Counted from the stretch's first letter, positions 45,089 through 54,792 are shown. The stretch is 64,000 nucleotides of DNA from Neorhizobium lilium (GCF_004053875.1 NZ_SBIP01000004.1:496001-560000); one strand, 5' to 3'. Made by a program: numbers and translations. Notes: generated from the sequence alone by a model not told the origin.

Positions 45089-45754
45089 CTAAAGCTTCGG
45101 CTCTTCCGTCAGAAGTTCCTTGACGAAGTCGAACAGGCCATAGCGCCGGTCGCGGCGGACCCGCTCGGCATTGACGATGCAGCTGACATTGCGAAACGCC
45201 TCGTCCAGATCGTCGTTGACGATGACATAGTCATACTCGCGCCAGCGCTCGATCTCTGCGCGCGAGTTGAGCAGCCGGGTTCGTATCACCTCTTCGGAAT
45301 CCTCGGCGCGGCGATGCAGGCGCGACTGAAGTTCCGTCATGGTCGGCGGCAGAACGAAGATCGAAACGATATCGGCCTTCATCTTGTCCTGCAGCTGCAT
45401 GGCTCCCTGCCAATCGATGTCGAACAGCATGTCGCGGCCCTCTTTCATGGCCTGCTCGACCGGCTCGCGCGGCGTGCCATAGAAATTGCCGTGGACCTCA
45501 GCACACTCGAGGAGATCGCCAGAGTCGCGCATGCGCTCGAACTGCGGCACAGTGATGAAGTGGTAGTGCGTGCCGGCGATTTCACTCGGCCGCTTCGCGC
45601 GCGTCGTGACGCTGACTGAAATTTCCAGACTGTGGTCGTCCCGGAGGAGATTTCCCGCAATCGTCGACTTACCGGCGCCCGAGGGGGAGGATAGAACCAG
45701 CATCAGCCCGCGCCGGGCGATGTTCGTAGCCGTTCTCGACGGGGCCGGGCTCAT
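45089..45754 (-). CDS. gmk: Guanylate kinase
   Basis: This 221-residue enzyme phosphorylates GMP. It has the P-loop [16 protein letters not shown] near residue 23, the GMP-binding [12 protein letters not shown] and [15 protein letters not shown], and typical length. It lies 3 bases downstream of yicC as the last gene of the fabF-mltG-yicC-gmk unit. Confidence 0.96.
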   Translation of the reverse strand: MSPAPSRTATNIARRGLMLVLSSPSGAGKSTIAGNLLRDDHSLEISVSVTTRAKRPSEIAGTHYHFITVPQFERMRDSGDLLECAEVHGNFYGTPREPVEQAMKEGRDMLFDIDWQGAMQLQDKMKADIVSIFVLPPTMTELQSRLHRRAEDSEEVIRTRLLNSRAEIERWREYDYVIVNDDLDEAFRNVSCIVNAERVRRDRRYGLFDFVKELLTEEPKL

Positions 45755-45757
45755 AGG

Positions 45758-46645
45758 CTACTCCAGATTCTGGACCTGTTCGCGGAACTGGTCGATGACC
45801 ACTTTCAATTCTATCCCCGCAGCGGTTACCGCAGCCGAATTGGATTTGGAACAGATGGTATTCGATTCCCGGTTAAATTCCTGTGCAAGGAAGTCGAGGC
45901 GGCGGCCAACCGGCCCGCCTTTGTCCAGAAGCTCGCGGGCCGCGGCGACATGCGCCTTCAACCGGTCGATCTCCTCACGCAGATCGCTTCTGGTGGCAAG
46001 CAGCGCCGCTTCCGCATGCAGGCGGTCACGATCGAGCGTGCCGTTGTCCTGCAACAGCGCGTCAAGCTGTACCGCCAGACGGCGGCCAATCTCCTCCGGC
46101 GTGCGGGAAGGATCTGCCTCCACCACGTCCGTCAGCTGCGCAATACGATCGACCTGCCCCTTCAGCACGGTCAAAAGAGCGCTGCCTTCGCTCAGCCGCA
46201 TCTCTTCCAATCGAGCCACCGCCTGCTTCAGGCTCCCCAGAATAGCCGCGTCGCGGGCAGCAACGGCGTCTTCGCCTTCCTGAGCCTCACGAATATCGAC
46301 AAGACCGCGAATGCCGAGCAGCGTATCCAGCTTCAATGGCGCACGATCCACGAGGTCGCCCAGCTCCTCCCGCAGCGCCAGAATTGCCGCCAAGGCGTCC
46401 CGGTTGAGCACCGCCTCCACCACCGCTTCCGTCACCGTAACATTGAGGCTGACCTGCAGATTGCCTCGCGAAACGCATTCGCCAATCAGCTGGCGGATAT
46501 CCGGCTCCAGCCGTTCCATGCCAGGGGGCAGCCGCAACCGGATATCGAGACCTTTGCCGTTCACCGATCGCAATTCCCAGACAAAACGGTTGCGCCCGCT
46601 CGATCCCTCTGCGCGGGCAAACCCCGTCATGGACTGCAATCTCAT
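45758..46645 (-). CDS. yicC: YicC/YloC family endoribonuclease
   Basis: This 295-residue protein starts MRLQSMTGFARAEG, the invariant YicC N terminus, and has VRSVNGKGLDIRLRLP-type sequence (ELRSVNGKGLDIRLRLPPG near residue 22). The C terminus shows FLAQEFNRESNTICSKS, the conserved DUF1732 end. YicC relatives are hexameric ribonucleases acting on small RNAs. The start at 46645 is set by the conserved N terminus. Confidence 0.93.
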   Translation of the reverse strand: MRLQSMTGFARAEGSSGRNRFVWELRSVNGKGLDIRLRLPPGMERLEPDIRQLIGECVSRGNLQVSLNVTVTEAVVEAVLNRDALAAILALREELGDLVDRAPLKLDTLLGIRGLVDIREAQEGEDAVAARDAAILGSLKQAVARLEEMRLSEGSALLTVLKGQVDRIAQLTDVVEADPSRTPEEIGRRLAVQLDALLQDNGTLDRDRLHAEAALLATRSDLREEIDRLKAHVAAARELLDKGGPVGRRLDFLAQEFNRESNTICSKSNSAAVTAAGIELKVVIDQFREQVQNLE

Positions 46646-46719
46646 CGGCGTCTCCAGAACGGTTGACGGGCTTACGTATGTCGGCTGCGTAATGGCTAAC
46701 GACGGCTTAGGGTCAGAAC

Positions 46720-47916
46720 CTAGTTGCCTTTCGGCGGCTTTTCCGCCTCTTCGCCATCGGGCTGGCCATCCACAACCTCGTTGGCGCCGGTTGTCCGTTC
46801 GCCCTCGACCTTTCGCCATCGACGGACATTGGCATTGTGCTCATCCAGCGTCGCGGCGAATACATGACCGCCCGTGCCGTCAGCTACGAAATAGAGGTCA
46901 TTGGTACGCCAGGGATTGGCGACGGCTTCCAGTGCCGCACGTCCAGGGTTGGCAATCGGCGTCGGCGGCAGGCCCTTGATCTGATAGGTATTGTAAGGCG
47001 TCGGCTTGGTCAGGTCGGACTTGTAGATCGGCCGGTCGGAGGGCTTGCCCTCGCCGCCGAAGAGACCGTAGACGATGGTTGGGTCCGACTGCAGGCGCAT
47101 GCCCTTCTGCAGGCGGTTGAGGAAGACGGAAGCCACATGAGCGCGCTCGTCTTCCTTGCCGGTTTCCTTTTCGACGATGGAAGCCAGCACGACGAATTCT
47201 TCCTTCGACTTGACGTGCAGGTCGGGATCGCGCTTCTCCCAGATCTGGTCGATGATCTTCTGCTGAGCCGCACGCATCTGCGAGAGGATTTCGGCGCGTT
47301 TGGTGCCGCGGGAGAACTTGTAGGTATCCGGCCTCAGGCTGCCTTCCGGTGGCAGTTCGGCGGGAAGGTCCCCTTCCAGAACCGGGTCCTCGGCAAGCCG
47401 CAGCATCATCTGCCGAACCGTGAGGCCTTCAGGCAGCACCACCGAATAGAGGATAGACTTGCCCGATTCCAGCGTCTCCATGACGTCCTTCATCGAAGCA
47501 CGCGCCTTGATCTCGTATTCGCCAGCCTTCAGCGTCTCACCCTTGCGCATGTAGGTCGCCGTCACGTAGCGGAAGATGCGGCCGTCAGCGATAATGCCGT
47601 TGCGCTCCAGGTTGGATGCGATTTCCGTCAGACCATTTCCGGGACGCACCGTGAAATGGGTGTTGGTCTCCAGCGGACCCGGCGCCTGGAAGCTCCGGAT
47701 CATGTAATAGAACCCGATCACGCCGATGACGCAGATCGCGACGATCATCGTCATCACGAAATTCAGGAAGATGACAAGCTGGCTGCGCGCCTTCTTGGAG
47801 CGGCGCGGCGGTTCGGGCACGCGTTCGGGTTTCAACGCTTCGTTTGGCGATTTTGGAATGATGGGGCCGCGCCCGTTGCCAGGCGGCATGTCACCTATGT
47901 TGTTGGTATTGCTCAC
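46720..47916 (-). CDS. mltG: Endolytic murein transglycosylase MltG
   Basis: This 398-residue inner-membrane protein cuts nascent glycan strands and so ends peptidoglycan polymerisation. A Pro-rich cytoplasmic N terminus of about 45 residues is followed by one membrane helix (about 48-70), a LysM-like region, and the YceG catalytic domain with VLASIVEKETGKEDE near residue 235 carrying the active Glu. The C-terminal tail is charged. Gene order matches other rhizobia. Confidence 0.94.
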   Translation of the reverse strand: MSNTNNIGDMPPGNGRGPIIPKSPNEALKPERVPEPPRRSKKARSQLVIFLNFVMTMIVAICVIGVIGFYYMIRSFQAPGPLETNTHFTVRPGNGLTEIASNLERNGIIADGRIFRYVTATYMRKGETLKAGEYEIKARASMKDVMETLESGKSILYSVVLPEGLTVRQMMLRLAEDPVLEGDLPAELPPEGSLRPDTYKFSRGTKRAEILSQMRAAQQKIIDQIWEKRDPDLHVKSKEEFVVLASIVEKETGKEDERAHVASVFLNRLQKGMRLQSDPTIVYGLFGGEGKPSDRPIYKSDLTKPTPYNTYQIKGLPPTPIANPGRAALEAVANPWRTNDLYFVADGTGGHVFAATLDEHNANVRRWRKVEGERTTGANEVVDGQPDGEEAEKPPKGN

Positions 47917-48027
47917 ACCTCGCCCCCATCGTCATACAAGCGTCGCCTGCTGTTTGACCAAGCAATGCGGCAAAAAACAGGTCCGGACAATGTTTAGGGC
48001 CCGGCCCTTCGATACGGCTGGCGCCGT

Positions 48028-49290
48028 TCAAGCCTGGTAGCGACGCAGGACCAGAGATGCGTTCGTGCCGCCGAACCCGAAGGAGTTCGACAGCGCAACA
48101 TTGATCTCGCGCTTGCGCGCCGTGTGCGGCACGAGGTCGATCGCGGTTTCGACATCCGGATTGTCGAGGTTGAGCGTCGGCGGCGCGATGTTGTCGCGGA
48201 TGGCAAGTGCCGAGAAGATCGCCTCGACGGCACCGGCGGCGCCCAGAAGGTGCCCGATCGCGGACTTAGTGGACGACATGGAAATGCCCGAGGCAGAATC
48301 GCCCACTAGCCGCTCGACCGCGCCAAGCTCGATCGTGTCGGCCATGGTCGAGGTGCCATGGGCATTGATGTAATCGATGTCGGAAGGAGCAAGGCCGGCG
48401 CGCTTCAGCGCAGACGTCATGCAACGGAAAGCGCCGTCGCCGTCTTCGGAAGGGGCGGTGATATGGAAGGCATCGCCGGACAGGCCGTAGCCCACCACTT
48501 CCGCGTAGATCTTGGCGCCACGCGCCTTGGCATGCTCCAGTTCTTCCAGCACGACGATGCCGGCGCCCTCGCCCATGACGAAACCGTCGCGGTCGCGGTC
48601 ATAGGGACGGGAAGCCTTTTGCGGATCGTCGTTATGCTGGGTGGACAGCGCCTTGCACGCCGCAAAACCGGCAAGCGCGATACGGCAGATCGGCGATTCC
48701 GCGCCGCCAGCCACCATGACATCCGCATCGCCGAGCGCGATCAGCCGCGCAGCGTCACCGATCGCATGGGCACCGGTGGAACAGGCGGTAACAACCGAAT
48801 GGTTCGGTCCGCGCAGCTTGTGGCGGATCGAGACCTGGCCGGAGACGAGGTTGATCAGGCGGCCTGGAATGAAGAAAGGCGAAATGCGGCGAGGACCCTT
48901 GTCGCGCAGCGTGTAGCCCGCTTCGACAATGCCGTCGAGACCACCGATCCCGGAGCCGATCAGCACGCCTGTCGCGATCTGGTCCTCGTTCGAGGTCGGA
49001 TGCCAGCCGGCATCCTCCAGCGCCATTTGGGCGGCAGCCACGCCGTAGATGATGAAGGGATCGACCTTGCGCTGTTCCTTCGGCTCCATCCACTGATCGA
49101 CATTGAACGTGCCGTCGGTGCCGTCACCGAGCGGAATGCTGCAGGCGATCTTGGCGGGAAGATCCTCGACTTCGAATGCGGTGACAAGGCTGGCGGCATT
49201 CTGGCCGGCAAGAAGCCGTGTCCAGCTGATTTCAGTTCCACACCCCAGAGGAGATACCATGCCGGTACCGGTGATAACGACACGCCTCAT
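48028..49290 (-). CDS. fabF: 3-oxoacyl-[ACP] synthase II
   Basis: This 420-residue condensing enzyme elongates fatty acids. The Cys-His-His triad is present: VTACSTGAHAIGDA near residue 169, NAHGTSTMADT near 310 and KSAIGHLLGAAGAVE near 345. It starts MRRVVITGTGMVSPLG as usual. It is downstream of acpP and upstream of mltG. Confidence 0.97.
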   Translation of the reverse strand: MRRVVITGTGMVSPLGCGTEISWTRLLAGQNAASLVTAFEVEDLPAKIACSIPLGDGTDGTFNVDQWMEPKEQRKVDPFIIYGVAAAQMALEDAGWHPTSNEDQIATGVLIGSGIGGLDGIVEAGYTLRDKGPRRISPFFIPGRLINLVSGQVSIRHKLRGPNHSVVTACSTGAHAIGDAARLIALGDADVMVAGGAESPICRIALAGFAACKALSTQHNDDPQKASRPYDRDRDGFVMGEGAGIVVLEELEHAKARGAKIYAEVVGYGLSGDAFHITAPSEDGDGAFRCMTSALKRAGLAPSDIDYINAHGTSTMADTIELGAVERLVGDSASGISMSSTKSAIGHLLGAAGAVEAIFSALAIRDNIAPPTLNLDNPDVETAIDLVPHTARKREINVALSNSFGFGGTNASLVLRRYQA

Positions 49291-49404
49291 CGTCAGCGTC
49301 CATCCCGAATTTTATCTTGTTCTAATTGCTGAAACGGCCCGAACAAGCGGGCCGTGACTGGAACCTTGGCGCCGAAAAGACGCGCGTTCCGACTATGTTA
49401 TCGA

Positions 49405-49641
49405 TCAGGCTTGAGCCTTCTCGATGAACTTTACCGCATCGCCGACGGTCAGGATGGAGTCGGCAGCGTCATCCGGGATTTCAACGCCGAATTCTTCTTC
49501 GAAGGCCATGACCAGTTCGACCGTATCAAGCGAGTCCGCGCCGAGATCGTCGATGAAGCTCGCGCCTTCGACAACTTTGTCGGCATCGACGCCGAGATGG
49601 TCAACAACAATTTTCTTAACGCGTTCTGCGATATCGCTCAT
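49405..49641 (-). CDS. acpP: Acyl carrier protein
   Basis: This 78-residue acidic protein carries acyl chains on a phosphopantetheine attached to Ser in [13 protein letters not shown] near residue 37. It starts [17 protein letters not shown], typical for alphaproteobacterial AcpP. GAGGAAACC precedes the ATG. Expression should be very high. Confidence 0.98.
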   Translation of the reverse strand: MSDIAERVKKIVVDHLGVDADKVVEGASFIDDLGADSLDTVELVMAFEEEFGVEIPDDAADSILTVGDAVKFIEKAQA

Positions 49642-49924
49642 GTCGGTTTCCTCGACCTTTTCTCTTCGAATGCTCCTAGCATCCGACCCTGTTACAACCC
49701 GTCATCACCGCTTCTAAGGGCGGCGACGCAGGCAAACCCGTTCGCCCTCGTCAGGTTCCGGTCATAAGGATTTCACGCATTATGACGGCCTGCATTTCGG
49801 GGTGACTTTTCATAGTCATGGCCCGCTTAACACGCTTTCACGGTCGAGCAAAGCCAGAATTTGTTCCGCAGTGCCGCCACCAACAGGCATTTGCATCAGA
49901 GTTTCCGATGCTTGGCCACAAGCG
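49642..49924. other. Intergenic region fabG-acpP
   Basis: This 283-bp gap presumably holds the acpP promoter, which is often strong and separate from fabDG. No gene, clear -35/-10 pair or large dyad was found by eye. Confidence 0.35.
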
Positions 49925-50662
49925 TCAGATCATTGCCATGCCGCCATTGACGTGGATCGTCTGTCCCGTCACGTAGCCGGCCTCGTTGGAAGCGAGATAA
50001 AGCACGGCAGCGGCGATATCCGCCCCCGCTCCCATGCGCTTCATGGGAATGGCGCCGAGGATGGCGTCCTTCTGCTTGTCATTCAGCTTGCCGGTCATGG
50101 CAGACTCGATGAAGCCAGGCGCCACGCAGTTGACGGTGACGTTGCGGGTGGCAATTTCCTGGGCCAGCGACTTGGAAAAGCCGATCATGCCGGCCTTGGA
50201 GGCACAGTAGTTGGCCTGGCCGGGATTGCCCGTGACCGCAACGACCGAGGTGATGTTGATGATACGGCCATGGCGCCGGCGCATCATGGGATGGGTGAGT
50301 TCCCGCGTCAGGCGGAAAGCCGACGTGAGGTTGACTTCCAGCACATTGTCCCAGTCCTCGTCGCTCATCCGCACGAACAGGCCATCCTTGGTGATGCCGG
50401 CATTGTTGACGAGGATATCGACGCCGCCGAGCTCCGCTTCCGCCTTTTCGCCGAGCGCCTTCACTTCGGCTCGGTCGGAAAGATTGGCCGGGAAGATATG
50501 CACACGCTCTCCCAGATCCGCCGCCAATGCCTCCAGCTTCTCCACGCGGGTGCCGTGCAAGCCGACTGTCGCGCCCTGACGGTGCAGCAGCCTTGCGATC
50601 TCTTCGCCGAGGCCGCCTGTGGCCCCGGTCACCAAAGCCTTGCGGCCGGTCAAGTCAAACAT
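49925..50662 (-). CDS. fabG: 3-oxoacyl-[ACP] reductase
   Basis: This 245-residue NADPH-dependent SDR reduces 3-oxoacyl-ACP. It shows VTGATGGLGEEIARLL near residue 12, NNAGITKDGL near 84, and the catalytic YCASKAGMIGF near 151. Its position between fabD and acpP identifies it as the fatty-acid synthesis FabG rather than a generic SDR. Confidence 0.97.
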   Translation of the reverse strand: MFDLTGRKALVTGATGGLGEEIARLLHRQGATVGLHGTRVEKLEALAADLGERVHIFPANLSDRAEVKALGEKAEAELGGVDILVNNAGITKDGLFVRMSDEDWDNVLEVNLTSAFRLTRELTHPMMRRRHGRIINITSVVAVTGNPGQANYCASKAGMIGFSKSLAQEIATRNVTVNCVAPGFIESAMTGKLNDKQKDAILGAIPMKRMGAGADIAAAVLYLASNEAGYVTGQTIHVNGGMAMI

Positions 50663-50694
50663 CGTTCGTTCCTCTTTTGAGAGAGAATGGGAAT

Positions 50695-50756
50695 GGCGAG
50701 TAGCGAATAGAAAAAGCTGATAGCGACGGCGAACTATTCGCTAATCCCTACTCGCC
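50695..50756. repeat. Inverted repeat between fabD and fabG
   Basis: The 16-bp left arm GGCGAGTAGCGAATAG (50695-50710) is matched by the 23-bp right arm 50734-50756, which is its reverse complement with an internal 7-bp insertion. The transcript would form a large hairpin between fabD and fabG. It may be an intergenic palindromic repeat or an mRNA-processing site. Confidence 0.6.
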
Positions 50757-50764
50757 CCTTCAAC

Positions 50765-51709
50765 TCACCCAAGAAGGGCGGCCAGAACCGCCTCTATGTC
50801 GGCTGGAGAATTCACGGCAGTGCCGGAAATGTTCTTGTCGATGCGGCGGGCAAGGCCAGTCAATACCTTTCCGGCGCCGAGTTCGTAAAGCGTCGTGACG
50901 CCGTTGGCGCCGAACCATTCCACCGTTTCGCGCCAGCGGACCTGGCCCGTCACCTGGCTGACCAGCAGCTTTGAAATTTCATCGGCATCGTAGACCGGCA
51001 CGGCGCGCACATTGGCAATGACGGGCACGACCGGGTTCTTCTTTTCCACCTTGTCGAGAGCGTGGCGCATGGCGTCCGCCGCCGGCGCCATCAGGTCGCT
51101 ATGGAAGGGCGCAGATACCGGCAGCATGATGGCACGCTTGGCACCTTTTTCCATGGCGATCGCCGCTGCCTTTTCCACCGCAGTCTTTGAGCCGGAAATG
51201 ACCAGCTGGCCGCCGCCATTGTCGTTGGCGATCTGGCAGATCCCGTCACCACGCGCCTCGGCGCAAGCCGCTTCGACATCGACCTGATCGAGCCCGATGA
51301 TCGCAGCCATCGCCCCCTGCCCGACGGCAACCGCCGACTGCATGGCATCGCCGCGGATGCGCAGGAGACGCGCCGTGTCGGCCAGCGTAAACGTGCCGGC
51401 CGCACACAGCGCCGAATATTCTCCCAGCGAATGCCCGGCAACGAAGGCGACCTTGTCGGCAAGGTTCAGGCCGCGCGCTTCAAGAACGCGGATGACTGCC
51501 ATGGAAACGGCCATCAGCGCCGGCTGGGCATTGGCCGTCAGGGTCAGCGTCTCTTCAGGCCCGTTCCAGATGATGTCGGAGAGTTTCTGGCCAAGCGCCT
51601 CGTCAACTTCGTCGAAGACGGCACGAGCTTCGGGAAAGGCCTCCGCCAGGTCCTTGCCCATGCCGATGGACTGGCTGCCCTGTCCCGGGAACGTGAATGC
51701 GATGGTCAT
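50765..51709 (-). CDS. fabD: Malonyl-CoA-[ACP] transacylase
   Basis: This 314-residue enzyme loads malonate onto ACP. It begins MTIAFTFPGQGSQSIGMG, has the nucleophile in VAGHSLGEYSAL near residue 92, and the catalytic His in VSAPFHSDLM near 200. MTIAFTF at 51709 is the start. It heads the fabD-fabG pair. Confidence 0.97.
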   Translation of the reverse strand: MTIAFTFPGQGSQSIGMGKDLAEAFPEARAVFDEVDEALGQKLSDIIWNGPEETLTLTANAQPALMAVSMAVIRVLEARGLNLADKVAFVAGHSLGEYSALCAAGTFTLADTARLLRIRGDAMQSAVAVGQGAMAAIIGLDQVDVEAACAEARGDGICQIANDNGGGQLVISGSKTAVEKAAAIAMEKGAKRAIMLPVSAPFHSDLMAPAADAMRHALDKVEKKNPVVPVIANVRAVPVYDADEISKLLVSQVTGQVRWRETVEWFGANGVTTLYELGAGKVLTGLARRIDKNISGTAVNSPADIEAVLAALLG

Positions 51710-51874
51710 GGGATCGTTTCCTTCCCTCATATTTCGCCTCTCCATTCACATTCCCGCCCGCGGAGTCAAGCTCGGGAGGCCTGCAAACCGGCGCCAATCA
51801 AGCCTTTTTGCCCCTTGCGCTGCAGCAATTCACCCGTAAAGTCCGCCCGAATTTTCCTGCAGGGACGCTTTACC

Positions 51875-52918
51875 ATGAAATACCGGAAACTTGGACGCAC
51901 CGATCTCTCGGTGTCGGAAATTTGCCTCGGCACCATGACCTGGGGCACGCAGAATACGGAAGCCGAAGCCCATGAACAAATGGACTTTGCGGTCGAAAAG
52001 GGCGTCAACTTCTTCGATACGGCCGAGCTTTATCCGACGACTCCCGTGAGCGCCGAAACCTATGGCCGCACCGAAGAGATCATCGGCAGCTGGTTCAAGA
52101 AGACCGGCAAGCGGGATGACATCGTTCTCGCCTCGAAGATCGCCGGCAGCGGAAGATCGCATATCCGCGACGGCCAGGATATCACGCCACAGACGATGCG
52201 CGAGGCCGTCGATGCCAGCCTTCGCCGCCTGCAGACCGATCGCATCGATCTTTACCAGATCCACTGGCCGAACCGCGGACATTATCATTTCCGCGGAGCC
52301 TGGGGCTTCGACGCCTCCACGCAGGACCGTACCCAAGCCGCAGCCGACATCCTGCAGATCCTGGAGACCGCCGGCGAGCTGGTGAAGGAGGGAAAGATCG
52401 GCACGCTGGGGCTCTCCAACGAGACCGCCTGGGGTACGCTGAAATATCTTCGGACATCGGATGAGAAGAGCCTGCCGCGCGTCGCCTCGATCCAGAACGA
52501 GTATAATCTGCTCTACAGGGTCTTTGACCTCGACATGGCAGAGGTCGCCCATCACGAGGATGTCGGGCTTCTGGCCTATTCGCCCCTGGCAGCCGGCCTT
52601 CTGACCGGCAAATATCTCGACGGGTCACGGCCGGCCGGATCGCGCGGCACCATCAATCAGGATCTCGGCGGCCGCCTGCAGCCGTTGCAGGAGCCGGCTG
52701 TCAAGGCCTATCAGGTGCTTGCCGCGGAACATGGGCTCGACTTCGGGCAGATGGCGCTCGCTTTCTGCCTGACCCGGCCTTTCATGGCTTCGGTCATCAT
52801 CGGCGCAACCACGATGGAGCAGCTGAAGACGGATATCGCCGCAGCCGACGTGACGCTGTCTGCGGACGTGATGAACGCTATTGCGAAGATCCACCGCCAG
52901 TACCCGATGCCGATCTGA
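51875..52918 (+). CDS. Aldo/keto reductase, Tas-like
   Basis: This 347-residue NADPH-dependent reductase begins MKYRKLGRTDLSVSEICLGT, has the catalytic Asp-Tyr region FFDTAELYPTTPVSAETYG near residue 50, and IASK-like VLASKIAGSG near 88. Length and the long Tyr loop resemble E. coli Tas. Physiological substrate unknown. The open frame extends far upstream, but the conserved N terminus fixes the start. Confidence 0.92.
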   Translation: MKYRKLGRTDLSVSEICLGTMTWGTQNTEAEAHEQMDFAVEKGVNFFDTAELYPTTPVSAETYGRTEEIIGSWFKKTGKRDDIVLASKIAGSGRSHIRDGQDITPQTMREAVDASLRRLQTDRIDLYQIHWPNRGHYHFRGAWGFDASTQDRTQAAADILQILETAGELVKEGKIGTLGLSNETAWGTLKYLRTSDEKSLPRVASIQNEYNLLYRVFDLDMAEVAHHEDVGLLAYSPLAAGLLTGKYLDGSRPAGSRGTINQDLGGRLQPLQEPAVKAYQVLAAEHGLDFGQMALAFCLTRPFMASVIIGATTMEQLKTDIAAADVTLSADVMNAIAKIHRQYPMPI

Positions 52919-53009
52919 CGCGGGCAATCTGACAGTTAGCAAGCCGTCCAGATGGGCGGCTCGCGAGCCAACGGGAATAGCAGCAAGCCTAGAGTGTGTC
53001 CGGGCTAAG

Positions 53010-53570
53010 TCAGCTGCGCAGCCGGATCGCCTTTTCGAAAGCCTCCCAGCTGTCGTCCATCGCATAGGCATAGAGGAATGGCAGGTTTATGTGCCCATAG
53101 AGCGGCGAAAGCTGCCATTCTGCCGTCTTCTCGTCCGCACCCGCGATCTGCTGGAGATAGAGGACAGAGGCGAGCCCGCTCCGGTCGGAACCGCCCTGGC
53201 AATGGACGAGGATTGGACCGCTCGCATTGCGCATCAACGCGACCAACTGAAAGCTCTGCTCCACCGTAAGCTTTCGCCCTGCCGACATTTGAAAGTCGAT
53301 ATGCTCTGCGCCGTGGTTGCGGGTGGCGGTAAGTTCCTCCTCGTACCAGACCCGGCCCGGCGCCGGCCCGCGCAGATTGATCACCGTCTTGATGTCATAG
53401 CGCTCGATGTAACGCGCCAAGGTGGCAGGCGACAACTGCCCGGACCGATAGAAGCGACCGGCGACGACTTCATGAAAGTTCCCGGACAGATGCAGGGCAC
53501 CCAGATAGCTGCCCAGCATAACGCCACCCAACAGGAACAGACCCGCAAAAAGGTTTACAGCCCCACGCAT
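53010..53570 (-). CDS. Membrane-anchored tyrosine phosphatase-like protein
   Basis: This 186-residue protein has one N-terminal hydrophobic segment (about 5-28) and a dual-specificity phosphatase-like domain. The signature is ILVHCQGGSDRSGLAS near residue 128 (Cys-X5-Arg with the preceding His). TVINLRGPAPG near residue 68 matches the usual upstream element. It is probably periplasmic, attached to the inner membrane. The target could be protein or lipid. MRGAVNLF at 53570 is the chosen start. Confidence 0.87.
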   Translation of the reverse strand: MRGAVNLFAGLFLLGGVMLGSYLGALHLSGNFHEVVAGRFYRSGQLSPATLARYIERYDIKTVINLRGPAPGRVWYEEELTATRNHGAEHIDFQMSAGRKLTVEQSFQLVALMRNASGPILVHCQGGSDRSGLASVLYLQQIAGADEKTAEWQLSPLYGHINLPFLYAYAMDDSWEAFEKAIRLRS

Positions 53571-53942
53571 CCGACGCCCCTCGTTGCCGCCTGTATGGAA
53601 GTCGTCGCCTGTATAGGAAAGAGAGGTGACGCCGGAATGACGATTCGGGGCTGCGGGCAAGGAATAGCAGAGCTTTTTTTGATCGGTGGCGATGTCTCTA
53701 CTTCGCCCAGAGCCAGTCTTGCTTGCGGGGAAAGCGTCGACCCCCATTCACGCGTTGGCGGACCGCGCGACAAGGCCGCAAGCAACCTCGCAGGCGACCT
53801 TCGACCGGCAACAGGGAGGGACTTTTACGGTCAGGCTACCTGCCAAACCCGATTGATGAAACTGCATGAAGAACGACAGTCGGAGCCGGCGACGCCGGAA
53901 CTTCAAGACATGCCCCAGGTTACGGGCTCCCGCGAGGGAAGA
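53571..53942. other. Intergenic region upstream of the phosphatase gene
   Basis: This 372-bp stretch contains the promoter of the phosphatase gene. Open frames crossing it lack conserved features. No RNA gene was recognised. Confidence 0.35.
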
Positions 53943-54023
53943 ATGCAATACTTCATCATCTGCCTGATCGTCGTGGAAGTCGCCATCGGACTGGGTATAT
54001 TGTGGCTGGCGCTCAAACGCTGA
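53943..54023 (+). CDS. Possible 26-residue single-helix membrane protein
   Basis: The peptide starts MQYFIICLIVVEVAIGLGIL and ends in a short basic tail, so almost all of it is one membrane helix. GAGG lies 5 bases before the ATG. An in-frame ATG at 53856 would give 55 residues with a polar N-terminal part but lacks a good ribosome site. It stands alone upstream of the rpsF leader. Too short for a firm call. Confidence 0.35.
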   Translation: MQYFIICLIVVEVAIGLGILWLALKR

Positions 54024-54227
54024 GCTATCTCCAAATCGGAAGCGGGCTGGACCTTTATCCAGTCTCCCCTTGCCTTATGCCGAAAAATCCGTATAAGCGC
54101 GCTGTTCGAAACACCCGGTCTTCTGGCTGGTGGCTGAACGGAGGGCTGGTTCCGGAAACGGAACCGCATGGACAGCCAAGGTTGTCCGGCCTCCCGTGTC
54201 TCCGCTCTCGACCGTCTCGATACAACA

Positions 54228-54310
54228 CTTTTCTTGCCTGGGTCCGCCCGTTCAGGAGCAGTCGTTGAGGCTTAGCCGCCGAGGTCCGGGTTTGATAACC
54301 GCAAGAAAAG
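54228..54310 (+). promoter_or_regulatory. Candidate rpsF leader (S6:S18 autoregulatory RNA)
   Basis: A perfect 10-bp stem (CTTTTCTTGC at 54228-54237 with GCAAGAAAAG at 54301-54310) closes an 83-nt leader ending 11 bases before the rpsF ATG. The enclosed part is rich in CCG trinucleotides (for example GCCGCCG), as in known S6:S18-binding leaders. The right arm covers the AAGG ribosome site, so folding could control translation. Confidence 0.55.
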
Positions 54311-54321
54311 GCAAAGCTTAC

Positions 54322-54771
54322 ATGGCTCTTTACGAACACGTATTCCTTGCCCGGCAGGATATGTCCGCTCAGCAGGTTGATGCCCTCGTCGAACAGTACA
54401 AGGGCGTCATCGAAGCTAACGGCGGCAAAGTCGGGCGCATTGAAAACTGGGGCCTCAAGTCCCTCACCTACCGCATCAACAAGAACCGCAAGGCTCACTA
54501 CGCCCTGATGGACATCGACGCGCCGGCTCCTGCCGTGCACGAGATGGAACGCCAGATGCGCATCAACGAAGACGTTCTGCGCTACATGACGATCGCCGTC
54601 GAGAAGCATGAAGAAGGTCCGTCTGCAATGATGCAGAAGCGCGACCGTGACGACCGTCCGCGCCGCGATGGCGATGACCGTCCGCCGCGCCGCGAATTCG
54701 GCGATCGTCCGCCGCGCCGCGACGGCGACTTCCAGCGGGCACCACGCCCCTTCACGCCCCGCGAAGCCTGA
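54322..54771 (+). CDS. rpsF: 30S ribosomal protein S6
   Basis: This 149-residue protein starts [20 protein letters not shown] and has the S6 core ([20 protein letters not shown] near residue 36). It is followed from about residue 107 by a charged tail of repeated RDRDDRPRR / DGDDRPPRR / DRPPRRDG units, a tail type common in rhizobial S6. It pairs with S18, encoded next. Confidence 0.97.
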   Translation: MALYEHVFLARQDMSAQQVDALVEQYKGVIEANGGKVGRIENWGLKSLTYRINKNRKAHYALMDIDAPAPAVHEMERQMRINEDVLRYMTIAVEKHEEGPSAMMQKRDRDDRPRRDGDDRPPRREFGDRPPRRDGDFQRAPRPFTPREA

Positions 54772-54792
54772 TCGGTATAAGGAGAAAAAACA

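Noticed and set aside
54661-54740. DNA repeat or CRISPR-like array in the 3' end of rpsF
   Set aside because: The repetition comes from codons for the RDDRPRR-type tail of S6; there are no spacers.
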